Source of the DNA: Neurospora tetrasperma FGSC 2508
Lineage: Eukaryota; Ascomycota; Sordariomycetes; Sordariales; Sordariaceae
DNA: 64,000 bases
Direction of reading: 5' to 3'
NCBI RefSeq assembly: GCF_000213175.1
Contig: NW_009799099.1
Span: 3,048,029-3,112,028, forward strand
The stretch's first letter is position 1. Each line of letters begins with the position of its first letter. Positions 17,062 through 28,588 of this stretch are shown piece by piece. The position numbers were made by a program, and so were the translations under genes. Below the pieces are notes generated by a model. That model did not search any database, was not told where the DNA came from, and was given only the letters and a program-made list of their open reading frames with translations.

Positions 17062-19380
17062 ATGATTAGTTGGGCGTTGCGGCGAAACAATAACTCGACT
17101 GCGCAAAATGCACAGGGCGCACCCGATGCCGGTACGGTTGCAGGCCATTGCAGGAGCCTCAGCGCATTTATTCCTCATTGTTGAGTCTGACCATTTGGCC
17201 CAGATGAATCTACCAACCAGCTCGATGTCCCCGATACTCCAGCGCCGGTCTTCGCTGTGCGCGCCTTGAAGACTGCCTTGTTCGGCACACCTGCCAAAGA
17301 CTCGAAAAAAACCGCCCCTATGCCCGGTCCTCATCGATCACCGACGAAACCCAACGGCATTCTCTTGACTCCAGGCGTCGGCGCAGCCCGTCGCAAACGC
17401 GTTTCCTTTGGTCATGGCGTTAAGGCGGGATCGGCCCTGGATTTGACTGCGACGGGCGGCCTTGGCACTGACGGTCAGGCCTCGAAACCAAAGACCCGAT
17501 TGACCGAAATTCTCGAAAATTCACGGACCAGGCCGCAAACCGCAGATCCTGGTGTCAAGACGTTTTCGGCCGAAGATGCATGGGATGAAGATGATGTCGA
17601 GTATTATGACGACTCGGATCTTGAAACAGATATCACAGATGCCACGGTCGATCTCAACGAACCACACTCGCGTTCTGGGAGGTACTGGAAGGCCGAGTTC
17701 GAAAAGTACCACGCGGATGCAAGGGCGGAAATGGAGAAGCTGGTTAGATATAAGCAACTCGCAAAGTCCTACGCCAAACTGAAAGATGCCGAGGCCGTCG
17801 ACTTGAACAAGAAGCTCAAGGAGGAACAGGAGAGGGTCCAGCAAATGGAGGAGCAAATTGCCGAGATGACGCGCCACGTCAATGTCTATTCGAAGCGAGG
17901 TGGTGTCGAGCCCAACAACGGGTTGATAGAAGAGCTTAATCGGCAAAAGGCTTTGGCGCAAGAGTACAGGGCCCAGGTCGAGGAATTGGAGGAGATACTG
18001 CGCGAAGATGAAGAGGATCATAATGACTATCAGGCCGGGAGCCATGCTTCATACAAACGACGGATTGCATCGCCACGGACTCATCGGACCCTTTTGGAGG
18101 CCCAGCGAGAGCTTAGGAAGGCTAGGTCACAGGTTAGGGAACTTGGAAAGCTTCGGGATGAGCGGGGCCGAATGAAGACTGAACTCAAATTCGCCGAGCA
18201 ACGAGCCACCGCACTCGCCGAGGAGAATAAGAAACTCAACAGTGAGGTGGTGCTGAGTAATTTCAAGGTCAAGGACTTGGGGAAACGGCTGGCCGAATCC
18301 AAGAATGAGAATCTGGTCAAGGACAATGAACTTCAAAAACTCAGGGCAGATTATAACAAGTTGAAGGAGGACGCCAAATCCCGATATGTCGAAGCGAGGG
18401 AAGTTTTGGAAAAGAAGAACGACAAGATATCCGAACTTCAGCAGGAGATTGCAACCCTCAAGGCAGAGACGATCGAGTCCAAGTGGGCGGCGCGGATGAA
18501 GAACCTGGAGGCGAAACTGAAAGCGAGCCACGACAAGATCAAGGAGGCAAATGACCGAGAAGAAGCACTCAAGTTCCTGGAATCGGCCGAGGAGGAGAGC
18601 ACATTGCTGTTCAAGGAGCTAGATGCTCTCAGGAAAACAAGCATTCAACGAGGGCTTTTGGCTCCCGCACCAGCTGCCGGAGCCCAGAAAAGAATCAGGA
18701 CCAACACGGGCGACATCAAGCGGTACAGCTACGAGGACGATGCGTTGGTTTCTTCTCGTGCGTTTCGAGAGAAGGTAGAGGCAGACATGGGCAAGAAGCC
18801 TCTAGGATTCGGTGAAGCCGCGAAGCAACAAGCACCTTTGTGGACGACCAGCCAGCCTGAGCGGGCAGCCACCTCGCATAGGACAACAGCAGGGACTACC
18901 ACGACAGCCGGCACATCTGCCGCTGCCAGGACTCTCCGCACAAAGTCCAGCTTGGAGGACATTCTAGGCAAGAAGCTGAACAAGCCATGGACGAGCACTA
19001 AGGCGACGGCAACAGCTGCTGCTAACGCTGGCTCTCAATTGCCAACAACTAGGATGACGCGTATCGCCCGGCCTCTCTCCAACGAAGTGCCCGAGCTTGA
19101 GCCATTCAAGGCTCCCACTTCTCACTCCTTCAAGGTGCCGGATCTTGAGCCCTTCAAACCAGATGTGGTGCCGCATTCAAACATTGCGCGTTTGGAAGGG
19201 TTTGACATTGACAGCAGCTCTGTCTGGAACGTCGGTAGCATAACACCCCCTCCGAAGACGTCCGCATCCACAACACTTCCCGCAGATCGCCGGGCAGCAG
19301 CCATTGCTCGATTGCAGCGCAAAAGAGCCGAAAGGGAGAGGGGTCTGGGCGACAGAAATAAGGAGAACCTGTGGCCTTAA
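17062..19380 (+). CDS. Cut12-like spindle pole body protein
   Basis: Exons 17062-17131 and 17204-19380 (72-nt intron, branch CTGAC), 748 aa. The small first exon encodes MISWALRRN...; the frame joins as DAD-ESTNQ. Residues about 70-95 hold GILLTPG and RRKRVSFG, the signature of the fungal spindle-pole-body formation-associated (Cut12-type) family. RVSF at 89-92 fits the protein phosphatase 1 docking motif. Residues about 140-470 are a long Glu/Lys/Arg/Leu-rich coiled coil, followed by a low-complexity Ala/Thr/Ser region and a repeat ELEPFKA/DLEPFK near 610-630. In fission yeast Cut12 recruits PP1 and supports Plo1 activation at the pole for bipolar spindle formation. Function is inferred from the N-terminal block and architecture only. 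Confidence 0.8.
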
Positions 19381-19978
19381 TAGAGGTATACATACCACTT
19401 ATTCTTCGTGGCGATAATGTCTGTAGCTTCATATGTACATGGCGGGCAAACGTGTGGCAAGGGAAAGGCTTCAGTAGAGGCCGGGTGTCAGATGATCTCG
19501 GTTCTGCAACGGCCAGGCTGGAATTGGTTGGGTTACGGTTACTGTTTATATCACAGGAGGAAGCATTGCGTGGTGTTTAAGGGTCAAGGGGATATGGGTT
19601 TCCTTATCTAGGGATCGCTACGTTGTGCCTGTTATAATAGTCTTATTCGGCCTCCATCTTTTATGAGAAAAGCTAGCGACGAGTCCACAGCATGACCGAA
19701 GCGATGGAATCAAATAATCACATCTGATGTCGATGGTTTCCGCTCATCTTGGTTCTTCGTTCGATTGAGGCGTTCACCCACAATATTGATTTTCTAGGTA
19801 TAGCAAGAAACGATGCATCGTTGATAAGAGAGCGCAGGGTTGCCCCGCTTTACAAATGCCTCTTAGCAACAACAACAACCATCAACGAACCCAGCGGTGT
19901 GTTGCTATCACCACCCATGACAAGAGAAGTTTCTCTGGTCAACTCACGAATAGCGCAAAAATAACGCCGAATTTGTCC
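19381..19978. other. Intergenic between Cut12-like gene and ureF
   Basis: About 600 bp carrying the 3' end of the upstream gene and the ureF promoter. An in-frame ATG at 19856 could extend UreF by 41 residues. Nothing else is seen. Confidence 0.5.
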
Positions 19979-20756
19979 ATGACAGTAAATATGTCACAAC
20001 TACAACATGAGAGAGCTTTATCCAACGATGCCGAAGCAATTGAAGATGAGATCGACGATCTAGAAAGACGCCTGGCAGAAGCCAAAGAGAGACAAAGACA
20101 GGCTCAGCAACAGCGGAGTGTCGTGCAAGAGTCCAATCTTGGGGTGATATCAGGTGAGTTGCACCCTATTCTGCCCTTCCCTTTCTTTTCTTGTACTCGA
20201 CTCCATCAATCAAGACTCTCATCATAACACAGACCCTCACTGACACAAACCCTCCAGTCCCCTCCCCGTCCCAAACCATCCTCCACTCCACAGCCAACCA
20301 CTTCCTCCTCCTCCTTTCCGACTCCGCGCTGCCTCTCGGATCCTTTGCCTTCAGCAGCGGTCTCGAATCCTACCTCGCCCACAACAAATCTTCTTCCCCT
20401 TCGCATTCTACATCATTTGTCACTAACAAACTACCCAAAACCAAACTTCCACCACCCTCCTTCACCTCTTTCCTCCCCCTCTCCCTCTCCTCCTACGCCT
20501 CCACCACGCTCCCCTACGTCCTCGCCGCCCACCGCGACCCAGCCCAGCTCGCCCTGCTAGACGACACCCTCGACGCAACCATCGTCTGCACCGTCGGCCG
20601 TCGAGCATCGGTCGCCCAGGGCCGAGCGCTGCTTTCCATCTGGGAACGCTCTCTGTCCTCGTCGCTACCGCCTTCGTCTGCTTCTGCCGAAGCGGCGGCT
20701 GCAATTCTCAAGCCTTTCTCGGCTTTGCTTAGATCTGCAGGGGCGCCACCGTCTTC

Positions 20757-20788
<32 letters not shown>

Positions 20789-21150
20789 ATCCATCGACAT
20801 TGGGCGGAGGAAGAAGTAGCGGGTGGAACGACCCTCCACCCGTCTCCGCCCACCTCCCGCCCCTCTTCGGCGCCATCTGCGCCCTCGTCGGGCTCTCGCT
20901 CGAGCAGACAACTTACGTTTATTTGCTTAGCCACGTGAAGGCGCTGGTGAGCGCGGCGGTGAGGGCAGGCATGTTTGGCCCCTACCAGGCGCAGAAGACG
21001 CTGGCGAGTAGGCAAGTGCAGGAGATGATTGGGGCGTTGATGAAGAGGGAGTGGGAGAGAGGCGTGGAGGAGGCGGGGCAGAGCGTGCCGGTTATGGATT
21101 TGTGGATTGGTAGGCATGAGGTTCTTTATTCGAGGATTTTTAACAGTTGA
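19979..21150 (+). CDS. ureF: Urease accessory protein UreF
   Basis: Exons 19979-20153 and 20258-21150 (donor GTGAGT, acceptor CCAG). The UreF fold starts at LLLLSDSALPLGSFAFSSGLE and continues through SSYASTTLPYV, LALLDDTLDA, GRALLSIWERS, SAHLPPLFGAICALVGLSLEQTTYVYLLSHVKALVSAAVR and the C-terminal DLWIGRHEVLYSRIF. UreF acts with UreD and the GTPase UreG to load nickel into apo-urease in the cytosol. Two oddities are an N-terminal extension from exon 1 with a short charged coiled coil (EIDDLERRLAEAKERQRQ) absent from bacterial UreF, and a serine run encoded by (AGC)n around 20761-20788 in an inserted loop. The start is uncertain: ATGs at 19856, 19979 and 19991 share the frame. Confidence 0.87.
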
Positions 21151-21418
21151 GTTGGGCAGGGGAAGACCGGGGGATGGCATCGGGAGTCGAGGGTGAAAAG
21201 GGGTACATGGGCGGATTGTGATTGGAAAACGGGTTTTGTTTACATGGAAAAGGGGGCGGAGTCGTCAAATCATAACCACAAATTTGTATGGCACATGTTC
21301 GAACGCTCTTCATCTGGCATCTTATTATTTCTATGCCAAAAAATGGCACCTATGCACTGGCTCCTGCTGCCTCATTCTCTTATCATCATTACCAAAATAA
21401 CTTCTTCCCAGTCATATC

Positions 21419-22729
21419 TCAATCGCTGTCATCGTCACTACCATAAGCCACCAGCGGTCCCGCCGAGACAGGTGCTTTCGGTTTTGCCGCAACTGCAACT
21501 CTAGCAGACTGTAGCGCAGCAAGCGTGGTGCCAGACAAGATCCCACCGGAACTCTGTTGTTGTTCCTGAGGATATGCCTCTTCCTCCTGCTCCTGTCCCC
21601 ACCCTCCAGCCTCCCCAGCTTCGAGCATCAGCAGTTGCTGATCCTCCAGCTCGTATCCTTCGCGACCCCTGGGGTTGACCGCATTCTTTCCCCGAGCAAA
21701 GTGTACCTCGTCTGGCGCCTCGTATCCTTCCAGGCCGTAACTGCTCTCGATCTTCCTCCGTTTCCGCGCCTCTGGGTCTTTGCCCTCGATCTCGGCAACA
21801 TACGCGGCAGGCAGCGCCCGTCGAATGGCTTCGGCGGCTTGCTCCTCGATACGTCTCGCCTCGCGTTTCTGTGCCATGGGGTTGGGATCCGCTGTCGCCC
21901 AGCGAACGTTGAGAATCTCGTTATGGTCTAGTGACTGGTGGGCCATTGCTTCCTTGGCGAATTGGGCGTTTGCCTGTAACCAGCGAATTAGTACTGAGTT
22001 CAACATCGAAGCAGAATGCTAGCAACCGTGGCTTACCTCATTCGAATAGGTAACGAACGCCACACCTCTCGTGTTGAGCACACGTATTCTTTCTATTTGT
22101 CCCCATTCGGCAAAGTGACGGGCCACGATCTCCTCAATGTCCTCCGTCACGTGGATTCTACCAATGTAAATCGTCCGGTTTTGCCTGCTAAAGCTGCCCA
22201 CACCGCCCATGTCGTCGCGATAGTCGCTGAATTTGTCGCGTCCAAAACAGTCCACATTGGGGTTGAATATGTCGTGAATTGTAGGTAGTCGATGGAGGTA
22301 CTCGCAATCCTGGCCCTTGGGACAGACGCCCCTCGCAAAAAACAGACAGAAGAATGATCCTGCTACTCCGTCGGCGCGCGTGTATCCAGTATCCAAGGCG
22401 ATATTACATCTTCCCTTTGCGTGTGTTTGGGATAGGTATTTGTCTTCGCGATCGCCACCGGACCACTTATTGTACCAGATGTTGAACGTTGTTCCTGTCT
22501 GCGGGGGCGGCTCGGATTTGACCAGCGCCGGGTCGATTTGAGGTCGCGCCGGTCTCTTCTTGCGCCGGATGATCTTTTTGACCTTCTTCTCTGTTTGGGC
22601 GGCGACTTCGGTGTTGGTTGTGGTGAGAGCAAGCTCCTGCGTCTGCGCGTCTGTCGCGTCTTCTCCGGCTTGCGCTTGTTCAATTACGGCGGAGACAGGC
22701 TCCTCTGGCCTGGTATCGACTTCGGCCAT
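21419..22729 (-). CDS. cwc2: Pre-mRNA-splicing factor Cwc2
   Basis: Exons 22729-22037 and 21973-21419, 415 aa. A basic segment (KKIIRRKKRPARP) is followed by the Torus domain and a CCCH zinc finger (Cys128, Cys136, Cys142, His146), then an RRM from about residue 175 with RNP2 RTIYIGRI and RNP1 GVAFVTYSNE, the intron falling right after RNP1. The C-terminal tail is Glu/Gln-rich. Cwc2/RBM22 is an NTC-associated protein that touches the U6 internal stem-loop and intron to shape the spliceosome active site. An upstream in-frame ATG at 22774 exists, but MAEVDTRPEE at 22729 is the likelier start. Confidence 0.95.
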
Positions 22730-23305
22730 GGTATGTCGGATTGGGATTCCAGATGTGATTTGGTTCGAAAGCAAGTATCGGTACTCAGTTGGCCTTTGAA
22801 TGCGCGTGCGTTGTTGCCAGGGTAGAAAGAGGGTAGCGGATACGTATGCTGCAAATGCGATGACAAGTGGAAAAAGACAATGACGCCGAGTTTGGTCTAG
22901 GATTTGTTGTCTAGGCCAAACTCACAGAGCACAGACTCTTTTCCCAGATTCCAGGGGTGTTGGACTTTTGGAGAATTTCCAAGCCTGGGCCGACCTTGGC
23001 TGGTAGAGACCCACTCCGCTCCCGCAGATTTTATGGGTCTTCCAAAGGCGGTGAAGGACAAAACCCACTTCTGCTGCCCCTCCTGTACGGAAATTCTGCC
23101 ACTTGGGAACGTGGGGTGCGCACTGATGTGTTTGATATTACTGTTCCTTACAGCGTGTAATTCATCAACCTTGAATTTCACTTTCAGGGCCGATTCACTT
23201 CTCATCAGCTTGCCAGCCTGGTGTTTACCTCGAGTTATATCGCTTCAGTCTTTGTTTCTTTCATAAAAGTGATACCAAGGACGGACCTGTCCTAAGCCGC
23301 CCAAG
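22730..23305. other. Divergent promoter region, cwc2 and DRG1
   Basis: About 580 bp between two divergent housekeeping genes. No distinct element is seen. Confidence 0.5.
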
Positions 23306-24747
23306 ATGGTGAACATTACGGAAAAGATCAAGGAGTAAGCTGCACCATTGACGCTTCCCCGGTGCCTGCGTGATCGAGTTGATGGAGTTAGTCAAACTGA
23401 CCATGAGGTACAAGGATTGAGGAGGAGATGAGGAAAACCCAGAGTAAGACCACGTCCCTATGCAAACAAATTGACTGAAAGCCATGAATGCTAACATAAT
23501 TCTAACAGAGAACAAGGCAACTGGTACGCTCTTTATCACCTGTCTCCAACATCATGTGCTGACCTGGTGAAACCAAAGAATATCATCTGGGTCTCTTGAA
23601 GGGGTAAGTGAGTCTACACCAAGCCATCCTTAATATTGACTCTCACTAACGCCCATCCACAGAAAGCTCGCTCGTCTCCGCGCTCAACTGCTCGAGCCAG
23701 GACCGGGCTCGGGCGGCGGTCCAGGTGCCGGTTTCGACGTCAGCAAAAGTGGTGATGCTCGTATAGCACTGGTCGGCTTCCCGTCAGTCGGTAAATCGAC
23801 GTTCTTATCCAAGGTCACCAAGACCAAGTCCGAAGTCGCCTCATACGCTTTCACGACCCTGACAGCCATTCCCGGTGTGCTCGAATATGGCGGTGCCGAG
23901 ATCCAGCTGCTCGATCTGCCCGGTATCATCGAGGGTGCCTCCGAGGGCAAGGGTAGAGGAAGACAGGTCATTTCCGCCGCCAAGACAAGCGATCTGATTC
24001 TCATGGTTTTGGACGCCACAAAACGTGCTGAGCAGAGGGCCCTCCTCGAGGCCGAGTTGGAGGCTGTAGGCATCAGACTCAACCGGGAGCCACCGTACGC
24101 CCCTTTATCCTTCCCTTGTTACTTTTCTACGCTAACCATTTTATTCCCCTTTCCCTAGAAACATCTACCTCAAACCCAAAAAGGCCGGCGGCATGAAGAT
24201 CACCTTCCAAACGCCGCCCAAGAACGGGCTGGACGAGAAAATGGTGATGAACATCCTGCGTGACTACAAGATCCTCAACTGCGAAGTCCTGGTGCGCGAC
24301 GAGAACGTGACGGTCGACGACTTCATCGACGTGATCATGAAGGACCACCGCAAGTACATCAAGTGCCTGTACGTCTACAACAAGATCGACAGCGTGTCCC
24401 TGGACTTCCTCGACAAGCTTGCGCGTGAGCCGTACACGTGCGTCATGAGTTGCGAGCTCGACCTGGGCATTCAGGACGTCATCGACCGCTGCTGGAAGGA
24501 GCTCAAGTTGATCCGCATCTACACCAAGCGCAAGGGCACCGACCCAGACTTTAGCGAGGCTCTGATCGTCAGAAGTAATAGCACCATCGAGGACGTGTGC
24601 GACCGCATCCACAGGACGCTCAAAGAGACCTTCAAGTACGCCCTGGTCTGGGGCGCCAGCGCTAGGCATATCCCCCAGAGGGTGGGGTTGGGTCATCCGG
24701 TGGCGGATGAGGATGTCGTGTATATAGTCAGTGGGTGGAAGGCTTAG
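23306..24747 (+). CDS. rbg1: DRG1/Rbg1 family translational GTPase
   Basis: Six exons: 23306-23334, 23415-23443, 23509-23523, 23579-23603, 23663-24094, 24159-24747; 372 aa (human DRG1 367). The first four exons are only 29, 29, 15 and 25 nt and encode the N-terminal helix-turn-helix ([30 protein letters not shown]). Then G1 [10 protein letters not shown]2 [11 protein letters not shown]3 [11 protein letters not shown]4 NKID and a C-terminal TGS domain ending [13 protein letters not shown] proteins bind ribosomes with a DFRP partner (Tma46/Gir2 in yeast) and relieve stalling. Each junction was placed by frame and by the conserved protein; branch-like CTAAC sites precede several acceptors. Confidence 0.95.
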
Positions 24748-25297
24748 TTGGCATGTTGTGATATAGGCAAGCCAGACATGTCAAAAAAAATAGATCCACG
24801 AATTCCATCACACGTCCACGCAATCAGCCAATTTTGAACAGAAGATGGCATTTAAGACTACCGTTGTAGAAGCTGTCATATTGGCTGCCTTTTCGTTATC
24901 ATTCCATCATTCATAAACGACGCCCTATGGGCGCATACATAACCCCATCTCTGTTTGCTTTCATCCCTAACCTCTGATTTCCTTCCTCTCTGATGGCTGT
25001 AACAACAGAAAAACACTTGATCCCCGAAGCCATTTTGCCCAAACGCCCCAGTTGCGATACGTAATAAAAAAAACAAAGGAAAGAAATAGGACAACTCTAG
25101 AATAGAGATCTTTGTGAACTCTCATGATGAAAGAAGCGCACTGGAAGACACCGGCTTCCACGTAAAGACAGCTGCTAGCCAAATGCAAGCCTCACTAATG
25201 TCCCTTGTAAGCCAACGCAGCTCGGCCTGCTATTCTTGAGCATCGGAAACGATGTAAAAAGAGAAATCGAAAGAGAATAAGAGGACGCAGAAGTCGT
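24748..25297. other. Convergent intergenic region
   Basis: About 550 bp between the 3' ends of the DRG1 and Spo12-like genes. It is moderately A/T-rich with no recognised element. Confidence 0.5.
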
Positions 25298-25939
25298 CTA
25301 ATCTTGCTTCACCCCGAAAAGTCCGTTGTTGGTGGTACCGGTGGTGCCTGTGTTGCCGGTAGCCGTCGTGCCCTCGAGTTTCTTAGCCGACGCTTGGGCG
25401 AAGAGCGACTTCGGCTTGACCCTGTTGTTAGGCAGAAAGCCAGGCGTTAGCATAACTGGGCAGGTATATTGTGACGGTATGATTATTATTATCATCATCA
25501 CCATCATGGGGGAAGTAGCTTGGTATAACATACTTTCCAGCCTGCTTGCTGCGAAAGGCGCTGAGCTTGGCGGTGCAGGGGCTCATGATGTTGTCCGACG
25601 GAGAGACGTACTTGGTGTGGCTTTGTAGATGAACCGTATTAGCTACTTAGAAGACTATACTAGTAAGGTACGTGGTAACAGGGTGAGGGGGGGTGGTACT
25701 GGGGAAGTTGCATACTCAATCTCCATCTTGTTTTGCAAGACCTGGCGGTGGTATTCCAAGGCCTTCATCGAGTCCGACTTGTTGATAGGTGCTGATGTGT
25801 CGGTCGCCTTGTTGTCTGCTGAGGGAGCGGCAAACAAGGTGGGTTTTTGTTCGGGCGTCATATCCATGGGCTCGCCGGACATAGCAGTATCCATTGCCAT
25901 GTTGGCGTCTTTGGGAAACAGGACGGTGTTAGAAGACAT
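25298..25939 (-). CDS. Spo12-like cell-cycle protein
   Basis: Exons 25939-25716, 25620-25534, 25421-25298; 144 aa. The middle exon encodes HTKYVSPSDNIMSPCTAKL followed by SAFRSKQAGK, the conserved Spo12 motif. The flanks are disordered, the C-terminus being Thr/Gly/Asn-rich. In budding yeast Spo12 is a small nucleolar member of the FEAR network that promotes release of Cdc14 at anaphase and is needed for normal meiotic divisions; in fission yeast relatives are mitotic regulators. The hit rests on one short but distinctive motif. Confidence 0.82.
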
Positions 25940-26820
25940 CTTGATCGCAGAAGTGGTGATCGTGATTTGGGTGTTATGGCAGACGAGTGGGGGTTGTGTG
26001 CGAGACCGTGGTGGTTACGTGGAAGAATTCAAGGATGGGCACTGCGTTCCAGTGTTTTTGGAAAGTGAAGAGAGGCTGAAATTCCGAAGGGATCTGGTTT
26101 TCTTCAGTTCGAAGGCTGGGCGCAAAGGTTTTGGGAGTGAATCAGATGCGACTCTCGAAGTCAAAGTTGATGCGCGGGGCAAGTCCAAGATCGGCAAAAC
26201 AGTGGGCGGTTTGATAATGCCAAGGTCCGGAAAAGGTTCGTTTGTTGGATTTAGGGTATAGCTGGCTTGAAAGATCGTGCGGAAGGAAGGGGAGAATCTA
26301 ATGACGAGTAAAGGATTGAGTAGTTGCCATGTGGAATGCCAGTAATGATAGTCGTCGTGTCGGTGGTAAAAATTGTTGACAGACTGCCTGTTTGGGCGAC
26401 AGCGACCGGGCAACGGGCTCGTTCATTCCACCTTGATGACCCTCCCTTGCTGTTTGGACCCACAAGACATCATCACTGATCGCTCCCGTCCGACGCAGGA
26501 ACGTGGCCCCTGCGTCTGGGCCTGCTGTGTTGTCTCGCTCCTCGGAGAATTTTGGGATGTTGTCAACAGAACAAGGAAGTGGACAATGATCAAATTCCGA
26601 GCAAAACTGAGAAACCAAACACTGGACGGTAATACTATATCTCGCCTCAATGGGACCCGAGGCCCTGTATGGGTTTTCAACGGGTCACCTGCATCACAGA
26701 GCCAGCAACGACTCCATCATATTCCAGCATACACGCAGGGTTGTCAGAAAGTCTATGGATGATACATAACTCAGATTTATATTGGAACGCTGTAACAATT
26801 GATCAACAGGACTGCACAAC
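25940..26820. other. Intergenic, Spo12-like promoter
   Basis: About 880 bp between two minus-strand genes. It has no recognised coding sequence; open frames are short and overlap one another on both strands. Confidence 0.5.
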
Positions 26821-28312
26821 TCAAAGCTTGGAGTGCTTGATGTTTGACCCAATCTCAGTGCGCTTGGCGCCATACTTCTTCCTCAACTCCTCTGCCTTGG
26901 CCTTCTGGGCATTGATTTTGTCCGTCACGGCCTTACCGCGTTTGTTCTCGTTGCGACCCATTTGTTGCAGATGGACCTCATCCGGACCATCAGCCAGTCT
27001 TAGAGTTCTGATCTGAGCCCACATATTAGCCAAGGGAGTATCCTGGCTGACACCCGCACCACCAAAGCTCTGGACAGCGCGGTCGATGACAGTCAAGGCC
27101 GTCTGTGGAACAAGGACCTTGGCCTGGGCGATTTCCGTGAGCGCCGCTTTGGGACCTTGCTCGTCCATCTTAATGGCGGCGTTGAGCACGACGAGGCGCG
27201 CGGCATCGATATCAATGCGAGACTTGGCGACCCATTCCAGGATGACGCCGTGTTCCCGCAGCTGCTTTCCAAAGGGCGTCTTCTTGGGGTCGTTGATGCG
27301 CATGAGCATCCACTCCAAGGCCCTCTCAGCGGCACCGATCGTGCGCATGGCGTGATGAATGCGACCGGGACCCAGACGACCCTGGATGATCTCAAAGCCT
27401 CGGCCCTCGCCAAGAACGAGGTTGGCTGCTGGCACGCGAACATTGTAGAAGGTGATGTGGCCGTGGCCGTGAGGAGCATCGTCATAGCCATAAACGGAAA
27501 GCATGCGCTCGATGGTGATGCCCTTGGTGTCGGATGGAACGATAATGACGGACTGTTGCCTGTAGGGATCCTTGTTGTTGGGGTCACTCTTGCCCATGAC
27601 AATGTAGACCTTGCAGCGAGGGTCACCGGCGCCGCTTGACCACCACTTCTGGCCGTTAAGAACGTAGTGATCGCCGTCCTTGGTGATCTTCATCTCGATG
27701 TTCCGGGCGTCCGAAGAAGCCACCTGAGGCTCAGTCATCAAGAAGGCAGAGCGGATCTTGCCGTCCATAAGCGGCTTCAGCCATTTGGCCTTTTGCTCCT
27801 CGTTACCGTACTTGGCCAGAACCTCCATGTTGCCAGTGTCGGGAGCAGCGCAATTGACGGCCTCGGATGCAACGCGGGACTTGCCCAACCACTCAGCCAT
27901 CAATCCATACTCGAGGTTGGTGAAGCCAGGGGATTCCTTATAATGACCCTTGGGGAGAAACATGTTCCACAGGCCCAAGGACTTTGCCTTGGCCTTGAGA
28001 TCCTCGAGGATCTGGGGGTGGGCCTCCCATCTTGCGTCTCCAACGCCGATTTGGGCTTCATAGACCGTATCGGCACTTGTGACAGGCCGGTGTTAGACAG
28101 GTATGATGTCGAACAGAAACCGGATCCATGCAGATGATGCTTACGGGATGCAGTCCTCCTCCACGAAGCGAGCAACGACGTCCAGCGTCTTCTTGGCTCG
28201 CTCACTAACACGATTGCGAACCTACAGGCAGAAGATGAATGTTCAGTAATTGGAGTGGGTGAGATGCAGCGTGTAACGGATAGCTTACAGCGATGGGAAT
28301 CTGGGTAGACAT
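26821..28312 (-). CDS. Acyl-CoA dehydrogenase with PTS1 (SKL)
   Basis: Exons 28312-28289, 28221-28145, 28075-26821; 451 aa. The first two exons are 24 and 77 nt. The body is a complete acyl-CoA dehydrogenase: FAD-site stretch [14 protein letters not shown], the middle-domain [18 protein letters not shown], the helical C-terminal domain with [13 protein letters not shown] and [18 protein letters not shown]. It resembles the ACAD10/11-type enzymes of fungi. The last three residues are SKL, a canonical type 1 peroxisomal targeting signal, so a peroxisomal place in fatty-acid or branched acyl-CoA oxidation is likely. Substrate cannot be told from sequence. Confidence 0.93.
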
Positions 28313-28588
28313 GATGATGTTTGGATTGGGCGGTGATGTCAATCAACAACAAATGAAGCAAAGAAGACAGGTGGTTCGTGATGGAGAAGAAAGGATCATG
28401 AATCATTCACAGCTGCCAGCATTGAGGAGGGAACCAGAGTAAAAGCGGACGATTCATGGGAATGTCGTTCGATTTTACTAAAGCTGGTCTTCCTCCCGCC
28501 GGGGAGAGACGATCTACCCCGGATTAAGGAGCCAGCCCATCCATGCCGATGCCGAGGCACAATGTCTCCCGCCGGCAGTCAATTGGAG

